A DNA stretch of 64,000 bases, from contig CP102260.1 in assembly GCA_025146925.1 (NCBI GenBank), positions 883,001-947,000 of the forward strand, in the 5' to 3' direction. Below are positions 35,103-43,148 of this stretch, in pieces. The notes below the pieces were generated by a model. That model did not search any database. It had not been told where the DNA came from and saw only the letters and a list, made by a program, of their open reading frames with translations. Made by a program: the position numbers and the translations under genes. Source of the stretch: [Bacteroides] pectinophilus. GTDB lineage: Bacteria; Bacillota; Clostridia; Lachnospirales; Lachnospiraceae. Each line of letters begins with the position of its first letter. Within the stretch, counting starts at the first letter, position 1.

Positions 35103-36149
35103 ATGTTCAAAGATATATGCATCAATAACAAATCGTGTGAATTGATGAAATCTGTGAATAGACCTAAATATGGCAGTAGAACAATACTAACGGATTCATG
35201 TTGGGAATATGTAGCTTTGTTTTTGAAGCGTCAATCAATATCTGGAGCAAGTGATGCCTTATTTTATTGGGAACAGGCGCATAGTTTTTATTTAGCGTCA
35301 CAGGAACTTCCAGATAACGCACGACCATTAACATCATATTATTGTATTTTAAATGCAGCTAAGGCCTTATTGCGATATAAAGGTGTTGATGATAGTAGAT
35401 TAAAAAACCATGGAATATCGTCTGTTAGAGACGATACTAATAAGACAAATATAAAAGAGGCTTGTACATCGATAAAAGGCGCTGGAGTTTTACCTGAGCT
35501 GTCAAGATATTACGGACATAATATAGTCACAGGCCATTACACAATGGCGGAATTACTTTATAATATTCCATGTGTTCATAGAGCATATTGCATTACTTTT
35601 TCCAAACCGGAGATATTCGTTCCTATCAGCAAGCCTGTGTTCGTAAAAAAAGACAACTCTAAGGAAGCATGGATTAAATTCGAAGTTTCTGGAAGGTATG
35701 CAAATGCTAAGGCTCTTAAGAACTTGCCATCGAAGTTTGAGAGAGACCTAGGTGTTGATGGTAAATATGTTATAAGAATGAAAAAAAGATTCAATTGGGA
35801 TATTCACAAGCCAATTGAGGAGCGTAAAAAAGCACTAAACAAATATCACGAAAAGACTAGAGGCTATCTTTTTTACATATTTGGTGAGACAAAATTATGG
35901 TACATAAAAAAAGAAGTTTCAGGTAATGACAACTTAGCAAATATGCCATCGACTGTATTGATTTTTGCTGTGTTTCATTGGATAAGTGAATTGGTCAGAT
36001 ATAATCCGAAATTATTTAGCAAATACATGAAGTCAAAACAGAACTGGTTGTTACATGAATTCATTAATAATGCATTAGACCAATTTGTAGATGAGGTAGG
36101 ATGTGAAATAACTGGTGAAGATATCATGTGTACCGGATACAGAAAATGA
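35103..36149 (+). CDS. YaaC-like protein
   Basis: A 348-residue protein resembling the YaaC family (helical, with FYWEQAHSFYLASQEL, TSYYCILNAAKALLRYKG near the start and NALDQFVDEVG at the end). In Bacillus YaaC has no defined function; homologues occur on mobile elements and some predicted defence islands. Here it lies alone between a recombinase and the remnant of another, with lower GC than the first element. GGGAGGAGAAGACAGAA precedes the ATG. Defence or element maintenance is only a guess. Confidence 0.6.
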   Translation: MFKDICINNKSCELMKSVNRPKYGSRTILTDSCWEYVALFLKRQSISGASDALFYWEQAHSFYLASQELPDNARPLTSYYCILNAAKALLRYKGVDDSRLKNHGISSVRDDTNKTNIKEACTSIKGAGVLPELSRYYGHNIVTGHYTMAELLYNIPCVHRAYCITFSKPEIFVPISKPVFVKKDNSKEAWIKFEVSGRYANAKALKNLPSKFERDLGVDGKYVIRMKKRFNWDIHKPIEERKKALNKYHEKTRGYLFYIFGETKLWYIKKEVSGNDNLANMPSTVLIFAVFHWISELVRYNPKLFSKYMKSKQNWLLHEFINNALDQFVDEVGCEITGEDIMCTGYRK

Positions 36150-36154
36150 CATAA

Positions 36155-36835
36155 ATTGATGCTATATATGATGATGACAAGTATGCTGAACGTAAAAGAC
36201 AGGATATGAATAACCGCCTTAACAAAATTTATGAGGAAATCTATGATATTGAGGATAGGATAACAGATTCTGAAAAAAAGAAGGAAGCTGCACAGCAGGA
36301 TGTTCTTACAAAGGAAAATGTATTCAAGATGCTATTGGTTTTCGACAAGATTTTTGATAAAATGAATGATGTGGATAAGCGTAAGCTTATTGAGAGCATG
36401 ATAGCGGAAGTACACCTTCATCCAAAGGAAACATGGGAAGAGGGAAAGAATCCGATAAAAGAAATAAAGTACGCATTTCCAGTAAGTAAAGAGGTTATGG
36501 ATGCTTTGAGGGAAAATGTTGCATCCGTTGAGACGGTAATTTTGTTGTCCCAAAAGGCTCCAGATGCCGAAATTAAGGTAAGATTGGATATGTCGGAATT
36601 AGACATAACAAGTGCAGAAAACAAAGCAACATATAAAGAAATACAGGAATATGTAAAAAATAAATATGACCTGCATGTAACAAATTTATATATAGCGCAA
36701 GTAAAACGTGAATTTGGAATTATAGAAAGAGAAAACTATAACACAGGTGAAGGCAAGGCAAAAGTGCCACAAGTAACAGCTGAAAAAAGGGAAGCTATTA
36801 TAGATGCACTTAAATACTTCCAGATGATTGAATAA
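36155..36835 (+). pseudogene. 3' remnant of a large serine recombinase fused to the rlmD-type tail
   Basis: About 226 residues without resolvase or recombinase domains. The first part is the recombinase C-terminal coiled coil (KRQDMNNRLNKIYEEIYDIE) and the block MLLVFDKIFDKMNDVDKRK, parallel to the intact enzyme's end. It then passes through SVETVILLSQ directly into a tail (DITSAENKATYKEIQEY, LHVTNLYIAQVKREFGI, ending DALKYFQMIE) homologous to the extra C-terminus of RlmD at 20085-20372. It shows the arrangement before, or without, exchange with rlmD. A stop at 36152 marks the left edge. Confidence 0.8.
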
Positions 36836-36850
36836 AAAGGCTATACAGGA

Positions 36851-36879
36851 AAGAACTCCTTCGGGGGTTCTTTTTAATT
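36851..36879 (+). terminator. Rho-independent terminator
   Basis: AAGAACTCC pairs with GGGGTTCTT around TTCG, followed by T-rich sequence, just after the recombinase remnant. Confidence 0.8.
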
Positions 36880-37299
36880 TTTGGAAGAAAGTTGGCTTTT
36901 TTGGAAGATGTAAATATGTGTTTTCCAAAAATCAATTTTTGATACAGTTAGGACAACTTCCGCTATTATATGTTAAATGGATAAAATGTTTTATAAATGT
37001 AGTTGTTATTAGGCTTTTATATAAATAATCTTACAATTTCGGATTTCGCCTCCTCAGTTTTCTATGCTCCTTTGCAGGTTTAGAACGGGAAAATATTTCT
37101 TTTGAGAGATGTGTGGATGTTGTGACAGTGCTGATCTTAAAATATGGACCGGCAATAAAAAGAAAATGGATTTTGCGTGAGTGGATAAAGAATAACAGGC
37201 TGACCGCTTTTGGAGAAGTTTAGCCTGTAAACGATACCAGCGGTATTTCGATTGTATGAAAGCTATTGTAAAAAAATGACACAACATGACATAATCGGA
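36880..37299. other. Intergenic region without recognised gene
   Basis: AT-rich DNA between the remnant's terminator and the HTH promoter. The minus-strand frame here has no ribosome site and no recognisable protein features. Probably decayed element DNA. Confidence 0.4.
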
Positions 37300-37328
37300 T
37301 TGACTAAAGTAACATAGATATTTATAAT
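37300..37328 (+). promoter_or_regulatory. Promoter of the HTH gene
   Basis: TTGACT (37300-37305), 17-base spacer, TATAAT (37323-37328), 40 bases before the ATG. Confidence 0.72.
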
Positions 37329-37367
37329 ATAGACAAAACGAAAATGACATGAACGGAGGACAGAGTA

Positions 37368-37646
37368 ATGGAGAAAACTGTAACACTTGAAGAGGCATTA
37401 AGAAGAATTGAGGAGCTGGAAAAAGAGAATGCAGAACTTCGGGAGGAATTGGAGTATTACAGAAATCGTAAGTTAAGCGGTCGTCAGAAACATAACGCCA
37501 AGTGGATGGCAATTTATAATGATTTTGTTGTTGGGTATGAGAGCGGCATGACAATGGTAGAAATTGCGAAGCGGAACAATGTCAGTGAGAGGACGATTTA
37601 TAGGTATAAAGCGTATTATGACAAACTGAGGGAAAAAGAGGAATAG
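37368..37646 (+). CDS. Small coiled-coil HTH protein
   Basis: A 92-residue protein. Residues 1-32 form a coiled coil (LEEALRRIEELEKENAELRE), and residues 62-85 a resolvase/transposase-like HTH (MTMVEIAKRNNVSERTIYRY). It could be a transposase-derived regulator. GGAGG precedes the ATG and a good promoter lies upstream. It lies 82 bases before the ORF6N gene on the same strand. Confidence 0.65.
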   Translation: MEKTVTLEEALRRIEELEKENAELREELEYYRNRKLSGRQKHNAKWMAIYNDFVVGYESGMTMVEIAKRNNVSERTIYRYKAYYDKLREKEE

Positions 37647-37684
37647 ACCATTTTGCTGATGTCAGTAAAATGGTCATATGAGAA

Positions 37685-37710
37685 TTGCGGACGAATTTTT
37701 TTGACCGCAA
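37685..37710. repeat. Imperfect palindrome upstream of the ORF6N gene, related to one inside it
   Basis: TTGCGG (37685-37690) and CCGCAA (37705-37710) around ACGAATTTTTTTGA. Its right arm TTTGACCGCAAA is the same as that of the perfect palindrome inside the ORF6N gene (37968-37979). A second hairpin, GACCATTTT...AAAATGGTC, is at 37646-37675. Confidence 0.7.
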
Positions 37711-37728
37711 AATGGATGGAGGAGTTCT

Positions 37729-38138
37729 ATGGCAGAAGATAAAAAGAAAGAAGAAATTGCTGTGATTGATATTACAGAAGAATATTTGAAAGAAAGAATT
37801 TATGAAATTCGAGGACAAAGAGTAATCTTAGATGCCGATCTTTCTGAAATATATGGTTATACTACAAAAGTATTTAATCAACAAGTAAAAAATAATATTG
37901 AGAAATTTGATGAAGATTTTATGTTTGAACTTACGGATGACGAGGTAGAAAATTTGCGGTCAAATTTTTTGACCGCAAATCTTAACAGTAAGAGCAGATA
38001 TAATCCTCATGTATTTACAGAGCAAGGATTATATATGCTGATGACTGTCTTGAAAGGACCGTTGGCTGTTAAGCAGAGCAAGGCATTAATAAGAACCTTT
38101 AAGAAAATGAAAGATTACATATTAGAAAATCGGGATTT
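37729..38138 (+). pseudogene. 5' part of an ORF6N-domain gene, split by the element at 38139
   Basis: The frame reads a complete ORF6N domain: ERIYEIRGQRVILDADLSEIYG, VFNQQVKNNIEKF, the LRSNFLTAN segment, VFTEQGLYMLM and FKKMKDYILENRDL. After Leu-137 it runs 21 codons into foreign DNA and stops at 38202. The missing part resumes in the same reading sense at 48263 (NRDLIGQREILQLS), so the original protein was about 348 residues with a PLD-like C-terminus. ORF6N domains bind DNA in phage antirepressor-like proteins. The truncated N-terminal domain might still be made. Confidence 0.85.
37952..37980. repeat. Perfect palindrome within the ORF6N gene
   Basis: ATTTGCGGTCAAA (37952-37964), TTT, TTTGACCGCAAAT (37968-37980): 13-bp arms. 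It encodes NLRSNFLTAN. Its counterpart in the ORF6N gene at 61851 has a different palindrome at the same protein position. Confidence 0.92.
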
Positions 38139-38209
38139 GTGGAGAGATTTCCTGAACTTTCCGTGTTTTTCAAGGCATGCAGAGCCTTGTATGATGAAAT
38201 GATATGTAT

Positions 38210-38259
38210 TTTCCCTTATTTTTGCCCTTGTGAGATAATCGTGAGGGAAATAAGGGAAA
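38210..38259. repeat. Left-end integrase arm-type sites
   Basis: TTTCCCTTA (38210-38218), TTTGCCCTTG (38221-38230), GAGGGAAA (38243-38250) and TAAGGGAAA (38251-38259) form direct and inverted copies next to the integrase stop. The same word recurs at the right end. Confidence 0.72.
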
Positions 38260-38266
38260 TTTCTTT

Positions 38267-39562
38267 TTAGTCATTGCCTGCCACTTTGTCGAGAAGCCTT
38301 GCCGAATCTCGCTTAGCTTTTCTGGTGGAGTGAGCATAGACATTCATAGTGGTACTGACATCTGAGTGTCCTAACAGTTCCTGCACATCCTTTGGAGCAG
38401 CTCCGTTTGAAAGCAAGTTGCTTGTATAGGTGTGTCTTAACTGGTGAAAATGAAATCCTTCAAATCCCTCCAGCCTATTGGAAACTGACCGGCACACAAG
38501 ACCAAGTGTGCTTGGTAATTCAAGGCAACCATCCGGTCTTAAGCAGACAAATGATATTTCCTTATATTCTTCAGGAACAGCCTGTGTTCCATCCAGATGA
38601 TAATATTCATAATACACTCTGTTTTTGTCCTGTACTTCTTTGTAGTAATTGCGGTGATAGAGTTCACCATACTGCATCCGGTTTTTAAGCTGTTCTTTTC
38701 TTGCTTCTTTCAGTATGCCTGCTAGCGTATCTCCGAAATCAACAATTCTTACTTTTTTTCGTTTGGTAGGTCCAATGATGTTCTTGTGTCTAGCTCCATC
38801 ATAACGGATACTTCTCTTGATAGTCAGGTATTGTTCCTCAAGATTAATATCCTGCCATGTAAGACCACAAACCTCACCGATGCGAAGCCCTGCGTAATAT
38901 GCTATCTGAATTGGCAGTATTGCTGGGGGATTCTTTTCTTCAAGGTATTTTATTAACCTCTGGTAATCTTCGTGTGAAATTGGCTGAACACCTTCTTCAA
39001 TGTCATCATCCGAAAATAAATCCACATCCTCCGCCTGTTTTTTCAGCTTGATATACTGCATTGGATTGAAAGTAATAAACTGCTTTGGAAATACTGCAAA
39101 TCGGAAAGCCTGCTGTAATACAGCAGAAAATGAATGGATATAATCCTTGCTGTATCCCTTTTTGACAGTTCCATCCGGATATTCGCCACCAAATGTCAGT
39201 AAATCAAAGAATGACTGTAAATGTTCCGCAGTAACATTTTTTAACTTTCTGTCAGCAATAGGATGTTTCTTGATAACCCTTATTGCACCGAGATAGTTTT
39301 CAACAGTTCCATTGCTTAATGTCCCTGTCTTTAGTTCTTCCTCAGACCATAAATTAAGTAAATCACCTACAGTGAGATTATCTGTCTTAGCAACAAACTT
39401 TTTATTATCATAATCATCCATTGCCTGACGGAGCAGTTTTTCCGTTTCACTCTTGCTTTCTGTTCCAGCGTATTCTTTCTGAACCAGATTGCCGCTTTGA
39501 TCTTCTACATAGAAGCGGTAGTACCATTTTTTTCCTTTTTTTCTTACAGATCCTTTTGCCAT
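38267..39562 (-). CDS. Tyrosine recombinase / integrase
   Basis: A 431-residue Tn916-type integrase. The N-terminal arm-binding domain starts KGSVRKKGKKWYYRFYVED; the core-binding SAM-like domain follows; catalytic residues are Arg in YYAGLRIGEVCGLTW, His-x-x-Arg in HQLRHTYTSNLL, His in LLGHSDVSTT and Tyr in NVYAHSTR. The start at 39562 follows AAAGGAG; the frame extends to 39592 without a better site. It reads towards the left end, with its stop 130 bases from the attachment repeat. Confidence 0.93.
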   Translation of the reverse strand: MAKGSVRKKGKKWYYRFYVEDQSGNLVQKEYAGTESKSETEKLLRQAMDDYDNKKFVAKTDNLTVGDLLNLWSEEELKTGTLSNGTVENYLGAIRVIKKHPIADRKLKNVTAEHLQSFFDLLTFGGEYPDGTVKKGYSKDYIHSFSAVLQQAFRFAVFPKQFITFNPMQYIKLKKQAEDVDLFSDDDIEEGVQPISHEDYQRLIKYLEEKNPPAILPIQIAYYAGLRIGEVCGLTWQDINLEEQYLTIKRSIRYDGARHKNIIGPTKRKKVRIVDFGDTLAGILKEARKEQLKNRMQYGELYHRNYYKEVQDKNRVYYEYYHLDGTQAVPEEYKEISFVCLRPDGCLELPSTLGLVCRSVSNRLEGFEGFHFHQLRHTYTSNLLSNGAAPKDVQELLGHSDVSTTMNVYAHSTRKAKRDSARLLDKVAGND

Positions 39563-39627
39563 AATCGTGTTTCTCCTTTCGATATTCGACAATCGGAACT
39601 GATGAAATGCTTCTTGCGTGTAGGCAT

Positions 39628-39647
39628 CTTATGGACAAGTCCATAAG
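39628..39647. repeat. Palindrome upstream of the integrase gene
   Basis: CTTATGGAC and GTCCATAAG with a 2-base centre, 66 bases before the integrase start; a regulatory site or hairpin. Confidence 0.55.
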
Positions 39648-39722
39648 CCAATTCGCCGCTCGTCAAATCTGTAAACAGCTTGACTCGCTTGTGCTCATTG
39701 TATCATAACTCCGGTTGTCGTT

Positions 39723-40340
39723 CTATACCGAATCGGAATTATCTTCTAAGAGATTGGATAGTCTCTGTGCCGCCACATCCGGATTCTTGGAATATGTTCT
39801 TATGATGTCAGCTATATCATTGAATGCGTTTACTGAGTGAGTAATCTCTCTCAGAAACATTATTTCGTTATATTCCTGATTGGATTCAAACCCCATCTTT
39901 GCTGCTACATCTGCATATTCTGTATTTCCCTTGAAATTATTGCAGGCATTGGTAAATGAATCAGCAAAGAGCTTGTATTCGTTTAATACTGCCAGCAACA
40001 GGTTCTTGGCAAAATCTCCTTCTGCGTTATCAAGGTTTGTTGGAAGGTTTTCGATAATACCTGTCATTGCGTCTTTTATAAGAAGTTCTTTCTTATCTGT
40101 TATATCTGTTTCGTAGCTGTCAGTTTCACCTTTGAGCCATTCCACAGATACATGAAGTGCTTCGGAAAGTCCTTCCAGTACCATCTTCTTGGTATTGTCG
40201 ATTGTTCCGGCTTCATAACGCTGTATGGTGGAAGCGGTGACTCCCATCTTGTCTGCAACATAAGGTTGTGTAAGGTTTAATTCTGTTCTTCGGCTTTTAG
40301 CCCTCTCACCGATAATCCGGCGAAGTTCCTTATCCTTCAT
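39723..40340 (-). CDS. XRE-family repressor of the element
   Basis: A 205-residue regulator. The N-terminal Cro/C1 helix-turn-helix is RRTELNLTQPYVADKMGVTASTIQRYEAG; the C-terminal about 110 residues are helical and may form dimers. The start at 40340 has GGAGG 8 bases upstream. It is divergent from the excisionase gene, and the shared intergenic region contains two copies of TTGCANNNTGCAA placed over the two promoters. This is the expected design of a lysogeny-type switch for excision and transfer. Confidence 0.88.
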   Translation of the reverse strand: MKDKELRRIIGERAKSRRTELNLTQPYVADKMGVTASTIQRYEAGTIDNTKKMVLEGLSEALHVSVEWLKGETDSYETDITDKKELLIKDAMTGIIENLPTNLDNAEGDFAKNLLLAVLNEYKLFADSFTNACNNFKGNTEYADVAAKMGFESNQEYNEIMFLREITHSVNAFNDIADIIRTYSKNPDVAAQRLSNLLEDNSDSV

Positions 40341-40382
40341 GTTGTCTGCCTCCTTTTTGATTATTCCTTTCGGTATGTTCAT

Positions 40383-40509
40383 ACTATATCATATAAAAAT
40401 TAAAATTGCAATATGCAATACTATAATCATCTTTACAATTTCGTAACGCTTGACAATAAAATATAAATGCGATATACTGACAGAAAAAATAAATTGCATA
40501 ATGCAATTT
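40383..40509. promoter_or_regulatory. Divergent promoters with two repressor operators
   Basis: Rightward: TTGACA (40450-40455), 17-base spacer, TATACT (40473-40478). Leftward: TTGCAA (complement of 40406-40411), 17-base spacer, TATAGT (complement of 40383-40388). Operators: ATTGCA-ATA-TGCAAT (40405-40419) over the leftward -35, and AAATTGCAT-A-ATGCAATTT (40491-40509) downstream of the rightward start point. Both contain TTGCANNNTGCAA. Confidence 0.82.
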
Positions 40510-40525
40510 TAAAGGAGGCGGTTAA

Positions 40526-40756
40526 ATGACGGAAAGAAAGATAGCTCTATCTATAGAAGATGCTGCCGACTATACAGGAATTGGAAGAAACACTCTGAGA
40601 AAACTTGTTGAGTGGGAAAAGCTTCCTGTTCTAAATGTCGGAAGAAAAGTTCTTATAAAAACGGATATGCTTGAAAAGTTCATGGAAGTAAACGAAGGTA
40701 GAGACTTGAGAGATAAGAGCAGCGTAAAACCGGTCACAAGAAAAGTGACAACTTAA
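40526..40756 (+). CDS. Excisionase-family HTH protein
   Basis: A 76-residue winged-helix protein like Tn916 Xis (LSIEDAADYTGIGRNTLRKLVEWEKLPVLNVGRKVLI). It should bend DNA at the element ends to direct the integrase toward excision. AAAGGAGGCGG precedes the ATG, and the repressor operator lies just upstream. A GC-rich hairpin (40758-40785) follows the stop. Confidence 0.87.
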   Translation: MTERKIALSIEDAADYTGIGRNTLRKLVEWEKLPVLNVGRKVLIKTDMLEKFMEVNEGRDLRDKSSVKPVTRKVTT

Positions 40757-40757
40757 G

Positions 40758-40785
40758 AGAGGCGGCTTCTAATGAAACCGCCTCT
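40758..40785 (+). repeat. Hairpin after the excisionase gene
   Basis: AGAGGCGG (40758-40765) pairs with CCGCCTCT (40778-40785), with inner TTC/GAA. No T-run follows, so it is more likely a processing or partial stop hairpin than a full terminator. Confidence 0.6.
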
Positions 40786-40916
40786 GATATATCAGACCGA
40801 AGCCATGATATACCTACACGCAAGAGGATTATAACATGTGCTTCTTCTGATATGCAACAACCAATTATTGGAATGGAAGGACAGGAAAATCACAAGATAT
40901 CAAAGCCCTCGGCGTT

Positions 40917-41050
40917 TGAGAGCGAAATACACCCCTCGCACAAACCTGCGGTTTATGCTCAGCGTATTTCGCCCTTGCAGGGAGCAAAGCCACGCAGGCG
41001 TGACTTATACAAATGCTGTCGCATTTGGTTATGCCGGATACGGCAATAAG
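40917..41050 (+). other. Candidate oriT region for the MobA/L relaxase
   Basis: GCGAAATAC (40922-40930) and GTATTTCGC (40964-40972) form a 9-bp inverted repeat directly followed by CCTTGC; the sequence TTTCGCCCTTG resembles IncQ-type nic regions. More small inverted repeats (AAACC/GGTTT, CACGC/GCGTG, CAAATG/CATTTG) fill the rest. The open frame through this stretch is probably not translated. Confidence 0.4.
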
Positions 41051-41122
41051 CCAACAACAATACCACTTATATTGTCTGTTCGTACTCCATTCCCACTAGC
41101 AGAGGAAGGAGAAGAAAGCACA

Positions 41123-42718
41123 TTGACAACAAGACATTCATTTATACAGATGACCAAGCTGTCGAATGTCCGGGGAAGAATAACCTATATATCAAGCCAT
41201 GCAAAGCAGGAACATCTGTATGCTGTCTATGAAACTACGGAAAGAAGTTACTGGACAGAACTTGCACGATGCAGCCAGCAGGAATTTAAGAAAAGCGGTG
41301 TTGAGGGAAATTGTATCGAGGCAAGAGAACTTATCATTGCCCTGCCTGAATCACTTTATGAACAGGGAATGCCCGATATGCTGCTAAAATCGTTTACGGA
41401 TAAATTCAAAGAAAAGTATGGTGTGGAATGTGTTGCAGCACTTCACCACAATAAGCGTATGACAAATTTCCATATCCATCTTATCTTTTCCGAAAGGCAG
41501 TTATTAGCGGAGCCTGTTATAAAGATTGCCACAAGAAATATGTTCTATGATGAGCATGGTAATCATGTAAGGACTAAGAAAGAAATCCTTGATGAAGCTG
41601 GCAATATCCGCAAAAGATGTAAGGTTATAGGGAAAGGCGAGGTTTATGAGAAGAAGCTGTTTACCTCAAAGAATACGAGGTTCAAGCAGGAAGATTTTCT
41701 GGATGAGGTAAAACTATTCTATACCAGAATGATAAACCATTGGGTAACGGACGAAAAAGACAGATTAACAGTATTTGACCGCAATGGTCCATATCTTGCT
41801 ACCAAGAAGATTGGTAGGAATAATCCAAAGGCAGAACAGATTGAGCAGGATAATAAGTTGCGGATGGACTGGAATCGGGAGGTTGACAGGGCAATCATAA
41901 GCAATGTTCCTATGGATGATATTTTACAGATAAAAAGGGAACATATCACAGAACCGATAAAAAGGTCGATTGAAATATATGGGAACAAACCTCAACGATT
42001 AGCATTGATACTTAATATGGCGATTACGGAACTGGTACTGCTGATATCGAAGGTGCTTGAAGCAGCCAGAGCTATTCGGAATAAGATACTGCATACAGAT
42101 GTTACAAATGCCGAAAAAACAGATTTTACAAGCAATATAGTGGTAGATAACACAGATAATACTTCTGCTATTGAAGAATCTACAAAAGTTGAGAATAAAA
42201 TAACAACGCAAGAAGAAACAATCAAGGAAGTTAATGTTACAAAACCAGACAAGCCTGTAATGACACCAGAGGCAGCCACATATCCAAAGCTTAAAAAAAT
42301 AAAAGCAGAGCTTGATAATCAGAATAATCTTATCTTTCAGGCTGAACAGCAACGGGGTAATCTTGAGATTGAATTATCTGATTTGAAGGGATTGGCAAAG
42401 CTTACAAGAAAAGCTGAATTACAGAGAAAGATTGATGAAAAGACTGATTATATCAATCGATTGAAGATAGGACTTTCAAATATGGTTCGTAACTACGGAT
42501 TTGAGAACATGAATGAATTTTATCTAAGCTACAAGGAATCTCAAAATGCATATGCAGAGTATCAGCAGGAAGTTGATGACTGGAAGAAATCCAATGACAA
42601 TGCAGAAACACCAATGAATAAGACAGAAATGATGTCAGAGAAACTTGCCCGATTGCAGAAAGATGTTGGAAAGTTTAGACAAAACAATAGAAGAACATTT
42701 GACAAAGAGATGAGGTAA
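41123..42718 (+). CDS. MobA/MobL-family relaxase
   Basis: A 531-residue relaxase for mobilization. Residues about 1-160 show the fold: RHSFIQMTKLSNVRGRITYIS, then the metal-binding His pair in MTNFHIHLIFSERQ (motif III). After about residue 300 the chain is helical and coiled coil (KIKAELDNQNNLIFQAEQ). The frame is open from 40838, but a TTG at 41123, behind AAGGAG, fits the usual family start best; the extra 95 codons cover the likely oriT. It follows the excisionase gene on the same strand. Confidence 0.82.
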   Translation: MTTRHSFIQMTKLSNVRGRITYISSHAKQEHLYAVYETTERSYWTELARCSQQEFKKSGVEGNCIEARELIIALPESLYEQGMPDMLLKSFTDKFKEKYGVECVAALHHNKRMTNFHIHLIFSERQLLAEPVIKIATRNMFYDEHGNHVRTKKEILDEAGNIRKRCKVIGKGEVYEKKLFTSKNTRFKQEDFLDEVKLFYTRMINHWVTDEKDRLTVFDRNGPYLATKKIGRNNPKAEQIEQDNKLRMDWNREVDRAIISNVPMDDILQIKREHITEPIKRSIEIYGNKPQRLALILNMAITELVLLISKVLEAARAIRNKILHTDVTNAEKTDFTSNIVVDNTDNTSAIEESTKVENKITTQEETIKEVNVTKPDKPVMTPEAATYPKLKKIKAELDNQNNLIFQAEQQRGNLEIELSDLKGLAKLTRKAELQRKIDEKTDYINRLKIGLSNMVRNYGFENMNEFYLSYKESQNAYAEYQQEVDDWKKSNDNAETPMNKTEMMSEKLARLQKDVGKFRQNNRRTFDKEMR

Positions 42719-42778
42719 TACTCCGCTTCTTTAGAAATGATGTCCAGCCAATATTACTATAATATCAGATTTAAATGA

Positions 42779-42807
42779 TTGATAAATCCTGACATTTTTG
42801 CTATTCT
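42779..42807 (+). promoter_or_regulatory. Candidate promoter of the pentanucleotide-repeat ORF
   Basis: TTGATA (42779-42784), 17-base spacer, TATTCT (42802-42807), about 38 bases before the ATG at 42845. Confidence 0.5.
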
Positions 42808-42844
42808 AATTATTATAGAAATATTGCAACGGAGGTAGACAGGC

Positions 42845-42982
42845 ATGGCGGTCAGAGAGATAATCTTAACAGCACAGCACAGCACAGCACAGCACAGCAC
42901 AGCACAGCACAGCACAGCACAGCACAGCACTCTGACTGCGCCTTTTTTTCGACTGTTCATATTCATAAAAGGAAACGGATAA
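42845..42982 (+). CDS. Small ORF containing a pentanucleotide repeat (candidate phase-variable)
   Basis: A 45-codon frame starting at ATG 42845, with GGAGG 9 bases upstream. After MAVREIILT the repeat encodes AQHST four times, then TLTAPFFRLFIFIKGNG. Because the unit is 5 bases, gain or loss of one copy shifts the frame. It lies 166 bases before the large cell-wall protein gene. The peptide itself matches nothing I know; the start context is the main support for translation. Confidence 0.5.
   Translation: MAVREIILTAQHSTAQHSTAQHSTAQHSTLTAPFFRLFIFIKGNG
42871..42930. repeat. Pentanucleotide tandem repeat, 12 copies of AGCAC
   Basis: Sixty bases made only of AGCAC units, no interruptions. Perfect arrays of this length in bacteria are prone to slipped-strand change. 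Confidence 0.97.
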
Positions 42983-43148
42983 AAGCATCAATAAATATGT
43001 ACATGGATAAGATGTATGTATTTAGTGGTGCTTTTTCTGTCTGATAAGGGGGGATCATTTGATTTGAATTTAAAGCATGGTCATACATGGAAATTAAGAA
43101 AACGTATCTATTTTAATACTATATTTACAAAAACAAAGGAGGATTCAG

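Noticed and set aside
36828-37028. 66-codon frame after the recombinase remnant
   Set aside because: Crosses a clear terminator and has no ribosome site.
40838-41122. Upstream extension of the MobA/L relaxase frame
   Set aside because: It runs through inverted repeats that look like oriT; homologous proteins start near RHSFIQMTKLSN, and the TTG at 41123 has a ribosome site.
42871-42930. CRISPR-like array
   Set aside because: Units are 5 bases with no spacers; it is a microsatellite. No CRISPR array or cas gene was seen in the window.
42757-42966. Minus-strand ORF with LCCAV repeats
   Set aside because: Only the reverse reading of the AGCAC repeat; the + strand frame has a proper ribosome site.
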